The translations under genes were made by a program, and so were the position numbers. From contig NZ_KB235903.1 of the NCBI RefSeq assembly GCF_000332155.1, forward strand, positions 857,565 to 921,564: DNA of 64,000 nt, written 5' to 3'. Below are positions 27,365 through 35,812 of this stretch, piece by piece. Each line of letters opens with the position of its first letter. The stretch's first letter is position 1. Origin of the DNA: Kamptonema formosum PCC 6407 (GTDB lineage Bacteria > Cyanobacteriota > Cyanobacteriia > Cyanobacteriales > Microcoleaceae). Under the pieces are notes generated by a model, which worked only from the letters and a program-made list of their open reading frames with translations, was not told where the DNA came from and did not search any database.

Positions 27365-28447
27365 TTAGTTGGTGCTGTTAGCAATGATTTCTAAAATCCT
27401 AAAAATAAAATTGTGAGGTAATAGCTGTTCAAAAGCAGCGCGAGATTTGCGGCATACCTCAGCAAACTCTTCCTCCGAAAGTCGATCGTGAAAAGCTTGG
27501 ATATACTCTCCAATCCGATGCACTTCCGAAAAAGGAACTATCACACAAAAATCTTCCCATTTCATTCCGCTCAACTCCGGTAATAATCTATTGGTATCAA
27601 TCAAGACGGGAATTCTCCCTGCTGACATCACCTCCCAGAGTCGGTAACACCCATTATCGTCTCCCCTCATCGTCAATATATAAGCATTATTCTCGATACT
27701 TTCGATATACTCGGCTCTTTGGCGCTTTTTTTCTTCTAGTGGTAGACTATAAAATTCTCCTTTTCTTTCAATCACAAAAGTTTGTAGATTTTTCGCTTTT
27801 CGCACTTCATTAATTATTTTTTTTCTGACTAATTGTGCAATCAACATTCGCTGTGTCAACTTCAAATTCCGATTAACAAAAATGCTCCCTGCCATCGAGT
27901 TAACCATAGAATCCGAAAATTTAACATAACGTAATATAAGCGAATTTAGTCGAGATGGATATTCAATATTTCCTACAAAACTGACAGTAGGAATTGATGG
28001 CTTTGGGATATTTGCCTTCTCTCCTAGGTCAAAAATCCATTGGGGTGTGGGTATTAATTTTTCTTTTTTATCTCTGTAAGTTGACGATGCAAAAAATATT
28101 TCTCCTTGATAAGGCTTATACTCCGAACAGTTTGAAAAAGTGACGAGAGTCCGTTTTGATGCTGATACTTTACGCCTGAATTTATCTAATTTATCTTCCT
28201 TTTTCAGACGATAATAGTTTGCAATAAAATGTGGAATTACCACAATTTTCCCTGCATCTGCCAAGTTTGTAAAGCGGTGAATCTTGACTAACTCCGGCAA
28301 TTTATCCCTGAGTAAATTCCAAAACTGTAACTCTGGATTAGTCTCCGGCGGGCTGAGGTGCATTAGCAGGGGAACTTCGCGGACTTCAGGAAGTAGTAAA
28401 TCTTCATTGAGCCATATTTCTAGGGGTTTATTAATTTGGTCGTTCAT
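27365..28447 (-). CDS. Exostosin (GT47-like) family protein
   Basis: 360 residues. The C-terminal half matches exostosin-type glycosyltransferases: AYILTMRGDDNGCYRLWEVM, then SAGRIPVLIDTNRLLPELSG and a hydrophobic closing helix. Members transfer sugars during polysaccharide synthesis. Bacterial homologues often sit in surface-glycan islands, but this one lies beside clpP and dnaJ-type genes, so its context gives little. No signal peptide or membrane span is obvious at the N-terminus (MNDQINKPLEIWLNEDLLLP). The acceptor and donor are unknown. Confidence 0.8.
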   Translation of the reverse strand: MNDQINKPLEIWLNEDLLLPEVREVPLLMHLSPPETNPELQFWNLLRDKLPELVKIHRFTNLADAGKIVVIPHFIANYYRLKKEDKLDKFRRKVSASKRTLVTFSNCSEYKPYQGEIFFASSTYRDKKEKLIPTPQWIFDLGEKANIPKPSIPTVSFVGNIEYPSRLNSLILRYVKFSDSMVNSMAGSIFVNRNLKLTQRMLIAQLVRKKIINEVRKAKNLQTFVIERKGEFYSLPLEEKKRQRAEYIESIENNAYILTMRGDDNGCYRLWEVMSAGRIPVLIDTNRLLPELSGMKWEDFCVIVPFSEVHRIGEYIQAFHDRLSEEEFAEVCRKSRAAFEQLLPHNFIFRILEIIANSTN

Positions 28448-28509
28448 TTTTTTTTCTCTTACTATAATCCCTGTTTATTCTCAACTATAATTTAGCCCCA
28501 ATCTAGGCG

Positions 28510-28529
28510 GGCGGGGTACTTTCCCCGCC
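28510..28529. terminator. GC-rich hairpin after clpP3
   Basis: ggcgggg (28510-28516) pairs with ccccgcc (28523-28529) around a 6-base loop, between the clpP3 stop and the next minus-strand gene. There is no clear T-run on either side, so it may act as an RNA-stabilising or weak terminating structure. Confidence 0.4.
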
Positions 28530-28537
28530 ACAACTGA

Positions 28538-29131
28538 TTATACCCTTTCCTCAATTACCTGGTCAATGAGACCATATTCTTTCGCTTCCGCAGCAGACAT
28601 GAAATAATCGCGATCGGTATCCTTCTGAATTTTTTCCAAAGTTTGACCCGTCCGCTTAGCTAACATTTCATTGAGTTGTTGTCGCACTCTCAAAATTTCC
28701 TTAGCTTCAATTTGAATGTCTGTTGCTTGGCCGCGCGTACCGCCAAGAGGCTGGTGGATCATAATCCGTGCGTGAGGCAAAGCCAACCGCTTACCCTTAG
28801 TCCCTGCTGCTAATAGGAAAGCTCCCATTGAAGCTGCTTGACCAACGCACATAGTAACCACTTCAGATTTAATGTACTGCATGGTATCAAAAATAGCCAT
28901 GCCAGCAGTAACAGAACCCCCCGGTGAATTGATATAGATAAAGATCGGCTTAGTAGAATCATCAGAATCTAGGTATAGCAAATACGCAACAATTCGATTA
29001 GCCAAACCATCCGTTACTTCTTGACCCAGAAAGATAATTCGTTCCTGACTGAGACGAGTGTAAATATCAATCCACCGCTCATAGGTACTACCGGGGAGAC
29101 GGTATGGGACACTAGGGACACCAATAGGCAT
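28538..29131 (-). CDS. clpP: ATP-dependent Clp protease proteolytic subunit (ClpP3-type)
   Basis: 197 residues with the full serine-protease triad: Ser in [16 protein letters not shown] (near 101), His in [14 protein letters not shown] (near 126) and Asp in the [10 protein letters not shown] region. It assembles into barrel-shaped proteolytic rings fed by ClpC or ClpX ATPases. In cyanobacteria ClpP3 forms a mixed ring with the inactive ClpR, and that gene lies directly upstream with 34 bases between. The pairing identifies this copy as clpP3. Confidence 0.95.
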   Translation of the reverse strand: MPIGVPSVPYRLPGSTYERWIDIYTRLSQERIIFLGQEVTDGLANRIVAYLLYLDSDDSTKPIFIYINSPGGSVTAGMAIFDTMQYIKSEVVTMCVGQAASMGAFLLAAGTKGKRLALPHARIMIHQPLGGTRGQATDIQIEAKEILRVRQQLNEMLAKRTGQTLEKIQKDTDRDYFMSAAEAKEYGLIDQVIEERV

Positions 29132-29165
29132 AGGACTCTACTCGTTTTATGAGGGTGAACAAAAT

Positions 29166-29834
29166 TTACTTGAGAGCAGCCAAAGGTTTAGGCAAGTCTT
29201 TGCTACTTTCTAAAACGCGGTCTAGCAGACCGTATTCTTTGGCCTCAGCCGGTGTCAGATAAAACATTCGATCCATGTCTTTGGCTATCTTCTCTACAGT
29301 TTGACCAGTATTTTTAGCGAAGATTTCCACAACAGTTCTCTTGTTTAACAAGACTTCTTGAGCCATGATTTGGATGTCAGTAGCTTGACCTCTGCCACCA
29401 GTTTTAGATTGGTTCAAAACTATAGTAGCGTGAGGCAAGCTTGCCCGGAATCCTTTGGTACCTGCTGACAGAATCATAGCTGCCGTTCCCATCGCCTGAC
29501 CAATACAAATTGTATGAACAGGAGGCTTGATGTAACTCATAGTATCGCAGATAGCAAAGGCTTCAGTTTCCAAGCCAATTGCATAGCCCTCATCTCCCCA
29601 AGAAGTACCACTGGAGTTGATGTAAAAATAGATCGGCTTTTCGGGGTCGTCAAATTGCAAATAGAGCAGTTGAGCAATAATTAGCTCAGTGACATCTATG
29701 CCGACATTCCGTTTAATCTCATCTGAGGAAAACAGGGGCATCCCCAGATAGACAATCCGTTCCTTCAACAACAGCGATTCTAAATCCGGCGGGGGCGTGC
29801 GGTAGTTCGCATCCCCATAGTAAGACGATTGCAT
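29166..29834 (-). CDS. clpR: ClpR, proteolytically inactive Clp ring subunit
   Basis: 222 residues of ClpP fold. The catalytic serine position reads CIGQAMGTAAMILSAG (no Ser) and the histidine segment reads LPHATIVLNQSKTGG, lacking the IHQP His. This loss is the defining trait of ClpR. It structures the ClpP3/R ring and tunes its partners. The gene is first in a minus-strand operon with clpP3 and faces the VWA gene across about 115 bases. Confidence 0.93.
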   Translation of the reverse strand: MQSSYYGDANYRTPPPDLESLLLKERIVYLGMPLFSSDEIKRNVGIDVTELIIAQLLYLQFDDPEKPIYFYINSSGTSWGDEGYAIGLETEAFAICDTMSYIKPPVHTICIGQAMGTAAMILSAGTKGFRASLPHATIVLNQSKTGGRGQATDIQIMAQEVLLNKRTVVEIFAKNTGQTVEKIAKDMDRMFYLTPAEAKEYGLLDRVLESSKDLPKPLAALK

Positions 29835-29949
29835 AGCTTTAATGGGTGAGTTGATACGGAGTTGTCGGTAGAGCTGGTGGAGCTATCCTTAAAGAAATAG
29901 TAGCGTAATCTTAGCCTTTAGGCGATGGGTTTCCGTTTTGGAGGTCTTT

Positions 29950-31185
29950 ATGAAAGTTAGTTTACAGTCCGCTCTCAATGATGCCAACCTCGATGCAGCA
30001 GTGCCCTCGACGCAGCGTCAGCTATCCATTTCGATTTCTGCCTCCGCCGCTGCGATCGATCGCAGCGTACCCTTAAATCTGTGCCTGATCCTTGACCACA
30101 GCGGTTCTATGGGTGGCAGACCCCTCGATACTGTCAAACAGGCGGCTGGCCGACTGGTGGATAGATTGAAACCAGGCGATCGCTTATCGGTGATCGCTTT
30201 CGATCACAAAGCTAAAGTTATTGTCCCCAACCAATTTATTGACGACCCCGGTAGTATTAAAAAGCAAATTGACAAGTTAAGATCCTCCGGTGGCACAGCA
30301 ATTGATGAGGGATTAAAACTGGGAATTGAGGAAATGGGTAAGGGCAAATCAGAAACGGTTTCCCAAGCTTTTTTATTGACTGATGGTGAAAACGAACACG
30401 GCGACAACAATCGCTGTTTGAAATTAGCAAAACTAGCTGCTGACTACAATATGACGCTGAATTCGCTAGGGTTTGGCGATGACTGGAATCAAGATATTTT
30501 AGAAAAAATTGCCGATGCAGCGGGCGGTACTCTTGCTTATATTCAGCGTCCCGAACAAGCAATAGACGAATTTAGCCGCCTGTTTACCCGCCTTCAATCT
30601 GTAGGGCTTACTAATGCTTATTTACTATTTTCTCTATTGCCAAAGGTGCGGTTAGCGGAACTAAAACCGATTGCTCAAGTTGCCCCGGATACGATCGAGT
30701 TACCAGTCCAGAAAGAAGGCGATCGCTTGATAGTACGATTGGGAGATTTAATGAAGGATGTAGAGCGAGTAGTCTTGGCTAATCTTTATATTGGACAATT
30801 GCCAGAAGGTAGGCAAGCGATCGCGCACTTGCAAGTCCGCTATGATGACCCAGCCATTGGTGAAGCTTTACTATCCGATCCCATAGCAGTTGAAGCTAAT
30901 ATTATGAGAGCTTATCAGCCAGCACCCAACCAACAGGTACAGCAACATATTTTTGCCTTAGCCAAATATCGACAAACTCAAATAGCTGAAACAAAATTGC
31001 AGCAAGGCGATCGCGCTGGTGCAGCTACGATGCTACAAACTGCGGCTAAAACAGCTTTACAAATGGGCGATAAAAGTGCAGCCACAGTATTGCAAACTTC
31101 TGCTACTCGCTTGCAGTCTGGAGAGGAATTATCGGAAAGTGAGAAGAAGAAAACTCGGATTGTTTCTAAAACAATCTTGAAGTAA
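29950..31185 (+). CDS. VWA-domain protein (MIDAS motif)
   Basis: The ATG at 29950 is chosen because GGAGG lies 5 bases upstream; an in-frame TTG at 29938 overlaps that site. The 411-residue protein has a von Willebrand factor A domain at about residues 40-215, with the metal-binding DxSxS motif in LILDHSGSMGGRP, a conserved Thr in SSGGTAIDEG and Asp in LLTDGENEHG. The C-terminal part is beta-rich, then helical (AKYRQTQIAETKLQQGDRAG). There is no signal peptide, so it is a cytoplasmic binding or scaffold protein. It is a frequent cyanobacterial family of unknown partner. It is divergent from clpR. Confidence 0.88.
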   Translation: MKVSLQSALNDANLDAAVPSTQRQLSISISASAAAIDRSVPLNLCLILDHSGSMGGRPLDTVKQAAGRLVDRLKPGDRLSVIAFDHKAKVIVPNQFIDDPGSIKKQIDKLRSSGGTAIDEGLKLGIEEMGKGKSETVSQAFLLTDGENEHGDNNRCLKLAKLAADYNMTLNSLGFGDDWNQDILEKIADAAGGTLAYIQRPEQAIDEFSRLFTRLQSVGLTNAYLLFSLLPKVRLAELKPIAQVAPDTIELPVQKEGDRLIVRLGDLMKDVERVVLANLYIGQLPEGRQAIAHLQVRYDDPAIGEALLSDPIAVEANIMRAYQPAPNQQVQQHIFALAKYRQTQIAETKLQQGDRAGAATMLQTAAKTALQMGDKSAATVLQTSATRLQSGEELSESEKKKTRIVSKTILK

Positions 31186-31187
31186 CA

Positions 31188-31236
31188 ATTTCAATCGCTT
31201 AGTTAATGTAGCTAACAATATCTAGGCGATTGAAAT
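31188..31236. repeat. Dispersed palindrome atttcaatcgc / gcgattgaaat
   Basis: An 11-bp inverted repeat (31188-31198 and 31226-31236) begins right after the VWA gene. The same gcgatttcaatcgc core recurs at 33490 and 33532, so this is a dispersed repeat that may also act as a terminator hairpin. Confidence 0.6.
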
Positions 31237-31326
31237 CGCGCAGCAACGCGGGCACACAAACTTTCGTCCGCTTGACAAGGACTAATTGAGGCTAGAATAT
31301 TAACACGATCGAGAAGGAATATCTAT

Positions 31327-31893
31327 ATGAGTCAATCTATATCAGATCGAGTACGTTGGACTAGCGCCGATCTGGAACTCTTGCCAGATAACGGCAATCG
31401 CTATGAAATTATTGATGGGGAGTTATTTATGACAAGAGCACCACATTGGGGTCATCAACAAGTTTGTGGTAGAGTTTTCTCTGTCATTGATATTTGGTCA
31501 CATTCTACTGGTTTAGGGCAAACTGCAATCAATCCTGGTATTATTTTTACTGATGCCGATAACGTAATCCCTGATGTAGTTTGGGCGAGTAATCAACGTT
31601 TAGCTATCTTGCTAGATGAAGCTGGACATTTAACTGCTGCACCTGAGTTAATTGTAGAGGTATTGTCACCTGGTGCGGATAATGAAAGACGCGATCGAGA
31701 GTTGAAACTCAGACTCTATTCAACGCGAGGAGTACAAGAATATTGGATTGTGAATTGGCAGTTACAACAAATAGAAGTTTATCGACGGGAACAAGCAAGT
31801 TTAAGGTTAATTGCTACTCTGTTTGCTGAGGATGAACTTACTTCGCCTTTGCTACCTGGTTTTACTTGCCGGATCGCTCAACTTTTTGGGTAA
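31327..31893 (+). CDS. Uma2 family putative endonuclease (DUF820)
   Basis: 188 residues, with GAAGGA before the ATG. The fold is PD-(D/E)XK: acidic residues in VIPDVVWAS and LIVEVLSPG, Lys in RELKLRLYSTRG, and the typical GVQEYWIVN ending. Uma2 genes are highly expanded in filamentous cyanobacteria and their biological role is unsettled. A second, divergent copy lies at 61835. The gene is single, with no toxin-antitoxin-like partner next to it. Confidence 0.88.
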   Translation: MSQSISDRVRWTSADLELLPDNGNRYEIIDGELFMTRAPHWGHQQVCGRVFSVIDIWSHSTGLGQTAINPGIIFTDADNVIPDVVWASNQRLAILLDEAGHLTAAPELIVEVLSPGADNERRDRELKLRLYSTRGVQEYWIVNWQLQQIEVYRREQASLRLIATLFAEDELTSPLLPGFTCRIAQLFG

Positions 31894-32038
31894 CAAAATT
31901 TACGGAAGTTTCTAGAGAAACAGCATTGCCGTGTCCTTACCCGTTGCGCGATCGCTAGGCATCGCTTTTATCTTCCTTCTTCCTTCTGAAACCAATTATA
32001 TGCAATGCTAGTTAGTTGATTAATTGAATATTCAAAAA

Positions 32039-33241
32039 ATGTCTATTATTTCCACTGTCACTGTTACTGTTCCCGCTACTACTGCCAATTTAGGGCCTGG
32101 TTTTGACTGCATCGGGGCCGCTTTGACTCTGTACAATCATTTCAACTTTTCCCTATTACAAGAAGCGGAAACGCTCAGAATTACCGCCACAGGTACAGAA
32201 GCTGCAAAAGTCAAAACTGATGATAGCAATCTTGCTTATCAAGCTTTTGTGAAATTATACGAATATCTCGGTCAGTCACCCCCTTCAGTGGCAATTGAGA
32301 TTAGTTTGGGAGTACCCCTGGCGAGGGGTTTGGGAAGTTCGGCAACGGCGATCGCAGGTGGGTTAGTCGGGGCAAATTATTTAGCTGGGGAACCTCTGAC
32401 TCCCGTAGAAGTGATGCAGTTAGCGATCGCGATCGAAGGCCATCCCGATAATGTTGTCCCCGCTTTGTTCGGCGGGTGTCGCCTTGCTGCTACTAAAGGA
32501 GAACCCCCCCAACCCCCCCTTAGTAAGGGGGGGCTAAATGCCGAAGTTATAGAATCTCCCCTTAGCAAGGGAGGGCTAAATTCAGAATCTCCCCTTAGTA
32601 AGGGAGGGCTAAATTCAGAACCCCCTCTTAGTAAGGGAGGGCTAAATTCAGAACCCCCCCTTAGTAAGGGAGAGCTAAATTCAGAACCCCCTCTTAGTAA
32701 GGGAGGGCTAAATTCAGAACCCCCTCTTAGTAAGGGGGGGCTAAATTCAGAACCCCCCCTTAGCAAGGGGGGGCAGGGGGGGTGCAATTGGGAAATTTGC
32801 GATATCCCTTGGCATTCAGATATTGTTCCAATAGTTGCTATTCCTGATTTTGAACTATCTACCGCTGAAGCTCGCAAGGTTTTGCCCACAGAGTATAGCA
32901 AAGCCGATGCGATCTTTAATGCTGCCCATCTGGGTTTGTTAGTGCGGGGGTTAGCGACTGGGAATGCAGACTGGTTGCGATCGGCAATGCAAGATAAAAT
33001 TCATCAGCCTTACCGTCAATCTTTAATTAAAGGATATTCGGCAGTCCGGGAAGCGGCGATCGCAGCAGGCGCTTACGAAATGGTCATCAGCGGCGCAGGG
33101 CCCACGCTTTTAGCTTTAGCGACTAGGGAGGTGGCGACAGCAGTAGCAGCAGCAATGGCAGATGCTTGGCAACAAGAGGGAGCGATCGCACAAGTGCGAT
33201 CGCTTTCCCTCGATACTCAAGGAGCAACCATTTCTGTCTAA
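32039..33241 (+). CDS. thrB: Homoserine kinase with in-frame repeat insertion
   Basis: The ATG at 32039 opens a GHMP kinase (MSIISTVTVTVPATTANLGP) that phosphorylates homoserine in threonine synthesis. The ATP-binding loop is PLARGLGSSATAIAGG and a late motif is MVISGAGPTLLAL. The family usually has about 305 residues; this one has 400. The excess, at residues about 155-249, is a repeat of LNSEPPLSKGG. It lies between FGGCRLAATKGE and NWEICDIPWHSD, which should be neighbours on a surface loop. Flanking catalytic motifs are intact, so the enzyme is probably active with a disordered extra loop. An in-frame TTG at 32024 is less likely as start. Confidence 0.93.
   Translation: MSIISTVTVTVPATTANLGPGFDCIGAALTLYNHFNFSLLQEAETLRITATGTEAAKVKTDDSNLAYQAFVKLYEYLGQSPPSVAIEISLGVPLARGLGSSATAIAGGLVGANYLAGEPLTPVEVMQLAIAIEGHPDNVVPALFGGCRLAATKGEPPQPPLSKGGLNAEVIESPLSKGGLNSESPLSKGGLNSEPPLSKGGLNSEPPLSKGELNSEPPLSKGGLNSEPPLSKGGLNSEPPLSKGGQGGCNWEICDIPWHSDIVPIVAIPDFELSTAEARKVLPTEYSKADAIFNAAHLGLLVRGLATGNADWLRSAMQDKIHQPYRQSLIKGYSAVREAAIAAGAYEMVISGAGPTLLALATREVATAVAAAMADAWQQEGAIAQVRSLSLDTQGATISV
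32501..32783 (+). repeat. 33-nt tandem repeat inside thrB
   Basis: Units begin with ctaaattcag at 32576, 32609, 32642, 32675, 32708 and 32741, exactly 33 bases apart, with a variant unit from 32534. Each contains a ccccc-ttagtaa-ggggg palindrome. Eight PLSKG peptides result. Because 33 is a multiple of 3, copy changes keep the frame. Similar ccccttagtaagggg repeats are normally intergenic in cyanobacteria. Confidence 0.95.
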
Positions 33242-33648
33242 ATTTAAGATACTCGCGATCGCTTGTTTGGTGGACGGCAACTTTAGCTAGGGGCTAGGGG
33301 AAGAGCGGAAGAAGGGGAATAGAATCAACGGTTAGGACATTCTCGATCGCCTAAATCCTTTCTCTGATTGTATTTTCCTCCTGCCTCCTGCCTCCTGCTA
33401 TACAAGGAGCAGGTTTAGCCGATCGCACCAAATCCAGCTTAAATAAGCTCTTTATTCTTTAGTCCGCGTAGGCGGACTTTGTTTGTGTAGTAGCGATTTC
33501 AATCGCCGAACGATCTTACTTTGTTTGTGTAGTAGCGATTTCAATCGCCGAACGATCTTACGCACCTTCTTTAGCAATTCACAGTTAACAGTTAACAGTT
33601 AACAGTTAACAGTTAACAGTTAGCAATTCACAGTTAATAGTTAACAAT
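33242..33648. other. Intergenic repeat cluster between thrB and PAS gene
   Basis: No gene is seen. The stretch holds a hairpin agtccgc-gtag-gcggact (33460-33477), two exact copies of a 42-bp unit (33478-33519 and 33520-33561) each containing gcgatttcaatcgcc, and a 7-nt array (cagttaa) from 33582 to about 33640. All are typical cyanobacterial dispersed or slippage-prone repeats. Confidence 0.85.
33582..33640. repeat. Heptamer tandem repeat (cagttaa), STRR-type
   Basis: Consecutive cagttaa units, later interrupted by caattca variants, run up to the end of the PAS gene. Short tandemly repeated repetitive (STRR) heptamers are a known cyanobacterial repeat class. Confidence 0.85.
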
Positions 33649-34824
33649 TCACAAGCTATTTCTGGACAAATTATAAAACCTGCTCACCCTAGATTCAAAC
33701 TCAAGTTCCGAATTACAATTAAGCCTCCTATCTTCAGGTATTTCGTGAATAACAGCACCCATTAATAATGGTGTGAAATTTCCATCTCGGATTAAGAAAA
33801 TCGTCAGGGCTATCTGCTTTATTTTCCGATCTTTAGTCAACAAGCGCTTCTCCACTCGATAGAAATCGCGTTTACCAGAAATCAATTCTTCAAAAAATTC
33901 GCGGTCAAATTGACGATCGCTTGGATGAGTCAACTTCATTAAACTTATCTGCCGCAACTCTTGTCGGCTGTAACCTAAAATCCCTTGCATCACTTCATTA
34001 CTCTCGATCGCATATCCGCCTCTATCCAAAAGCGCCATCCCAACTCCAGCTTTTTCAAAGGAAATCCGAAATAAACGAGCGCGTCGCTGCTGTTTTTCCT
34101 CTCTAGCAATCTCTAAAGCCACTGCTGAGTACTCTTCGCTCCCAAAACTAGCAAATTTGCTATTTATTTCCTCTAATTCCTCCACAACCGCCTCAGATGG
34201 CTCTCCCGAACACTCTATTGGCAATCGAAATAGTCCCCACCGCAGCCCCTCTAACTCCCCCCCTGCATTCTTTATAGGTGTTACTGTCACAACCGCTTGG
34301 AACTGCTCCCCTTTGCGGGGTTGAAGAGTAAGCAGCCAATTTTTCGTACTCCCACCTTTTTGCACCAATAAGTTTAGCTGCGTGCGGAAGTTGCGGCGTT
34401 CCGACTCTGCCACAAACAGACTCAAAGGTTTGCCCGCCAAGCGATCGCTCTTTACCTTGAGCATTACCCCCGCCGCCAAATTTGCTTCCACGATCGCCCC
34501 TTGTAAGTTACTCACCAAATAACCCTCCGGGGCCAAATCGAATAGCTCCTTATAGCGCCGCCGCTCAATTTCTATTTCCTGCCGACTAGCAAGTAACTCC
34601 TCATTGACTTGCCGCAGTTCCTCCGAAGCCACCTGCAACTCTTCTAGAGCAATGGAAAGTTCTTCCAAACTCTCCAGCAAAAGTTGTTCTTGCTGAGCTG
34701 GAAACTCCTCAGATTGCCGCCACAAATCCCCAACCGGTTTCGGCAATTTGTCAGCCCGTTGCATCATTAACTCCAGCCGTTGTCTGGAAGTTTCTAGATA
34801 TTTCTCAAAAATCCCTGTTTCCAT
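33649..34824 (-). CDS. PAS-domain protein with N-terminal coiled coil
   Basis: 391 residues. A coiled coil (about 40-90; LLLESLEELSIALEELQVAS) precedes a first PAS domain (about 90-200; LFDLAPEGYLVSNLQGAI). A second PAS/PAC unit follows (about 250-365; AGVGMALLDRGGYAIESNEV then QEIPEDR-like end). No kinase, GGDEF or methyl-accepting domain is visible, so any output must be through protein contact. The coiled coil resembles that of the divergent CheR-PAS protein at 35809. Together with CheB they look like a dispersed version of the CheB/CheR/PAS fusion proteins known elsewhere. Confidence 0.85.
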   Translation of the reverse strand: METGIFEKYLETSRQRLELMMQRADKLPKPVGDLWRQSEEFPAQQEQLLLESLEELSIALEELQVASEELRQVNEELLASRQEIEIERRRYKELFDLAPEGYLVSNLQGAIVEANLAAGVMLKVKSDRLAGKPLSLFVAESERRNFRTQLNLLVQKGGSTKNWLLTLQPRKGEQFQAVVTVTPIKNAGGELEGLRWGLFRLPIECSGEPSEAVVEELEEINSKFASFGSEEYSAVALEIAREEKQQRRARLFRISFEKAGVGMALLDRGGYAIESNEVMQGILGYSRQELRQISLMKLTHPSDRQFDREFFEELISGKRDFYRVEKRLLTKDRKIKQIALTIFLIRDGNFTPLLMGAVIHEIPEDRRLNCNSELEFESRVSRFYNLSRNSL

Positions 34825-35131
34825 AATTTTGAGGCTGTAACGCCCAACTCATGTTCAATTGGATGATGTATTTAACTATAAAGTTTTTACTCAAAATTAC
34901 CAAATATTCAAAATGTTACAATTGATGGTAAATTTAGATACCAAATAAACAACATTAAGAAAATATAAATTTCCTCATCTTCTAAAGACATCACGTTTAG
35001 GCTCAACCCCAGATCCTAAAGATGATTTAGCCTGTTTATATAGGATTATAGGATAACTAGCCTGCTTATATATAACTATGACAGAATAATGTATATAGCT
35101 TCAAGAGAAATTTATTTTAAGGAAACCAATC
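34825..35131. promoter_or_regulatory. Divergent AT-rich region, PAS gene / CheB gene
   Basis: These 307 AT-rich bases should hold both promoters. A 15-bp near-repeat (tagcctgtttatata at 35028-35042, tagcctgcttatata at 35058-35072) has a 30-base period, about three helical turns, and could be a regulator site. No gene is seen. Confidence 0.5.
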
Positions 35132-35812
35132 TTGAGTAGCGAACCCGAAGATAAAAAACAGTGTATAGCAGGTCGCTCAAACCAAGACGAAGGAATTTTA
35201 GAGGCGAAAAATCCCTCTAGCTGTAGGTTTGAGATCGTAGCAATTGCTTCCTCAGCGGGAGGCATAGAAGCCTTGAGCACGATCCTGGGTCAACTACCGG
35301 CGGACTTTCCCACAGCGATCGTAGTTGTGCAGCACATTCCTGCCCACCGCCAGAGCTTAATAGCCCAAATCCTCAACCGCCGCACAGCTTTACTCGTCAA
35401 AGAAGCTGAAGAGGGAGAAACGTTGAATCCTGGCACAGTTTACATAGCTGCGCCCAATTTTCACCTGCGAGTCGAACTAGATAAAACTATCGGTTTTAGC
35501 CAATCAGAAAAAATACATTTTCTCCGTCCCGCAGCCGAGATATTATTTTCTACGGTGGCAGAAGTATATAGAGAGAGAGCGATCGCAGTTGTGTTGACAG
35601 GAGGCGACAGCGATGGTGCAGCAGCAGTAAAAGTCCTCAACCAAGCTGGCAGCAAAGTAATAGCCCAAGATCGAGCGACATCGGCAGTCTTCGGAATGCC
35701 AGCCGCAGCCATTGAGACTGGTTGCGTCGATTGGGTGCTCCCACTAACTCAAATTTCCACAGCTTTAAAAAACTTAGTAGCCACAGGGAATATAGGCAGA
35801 TTGATTTTATGA
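35132..35812 (+). CDS. CheB-type methylesterase (no receiver domain)
   Basis: 226 residues from a TTG start with AAGGA upstream; no ATG fits the conserved beginning. The catalytic triad is visible: Ser in AIASSAGGIEAL, His in VVQHIPAHRQ and Asp in VVLTGGDSDGAAAV. It would hydrolyse methyl-glutamate esters or glutamine amides on receptor-like proteins. The regulatory REC domain of chemotaxis CheB is missing. The stop codon overlaps the start of the CheR gene in ATGA (35809-35812), which implies coupled translation. No chemoreceptor gene is near, so the target may be a non-chemotaxis protein. Confidence 0.9.
   Translation: MSSEPEDKKQCIAGRSNQDEGILEAKNPSSCRFEIVAIASSAGGIEALSTILGQLPADFPTAIVVVQHIPAHRQSLIAQILNRRTALLVKEAEEGETLNPGTVYIAAPNFHLRVELDKTIGFSQSEKIHFLRPAAEILFSTVAEVYRERAIAVVLTGGDSDGAAAVKVLNQAGSKVIAQDRATSAVFGMPAAAIETGCVDWVLPLTQISTALKNLVATGNIGRLIL

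Noticed and set aside
32501-32783. CRISPR-like periodic repeats
   Set aside because: Repeats are contiguous 33-nt units with no unique spacers, inside a coding gene.
32377-32901. Long minus-strand open frame opposite thrB with repeated PPLLRGGSEFS
   Set aside because: It exists only because the 33-nt repeat is open on both strands; thrB on the plus strand explains the sequence.
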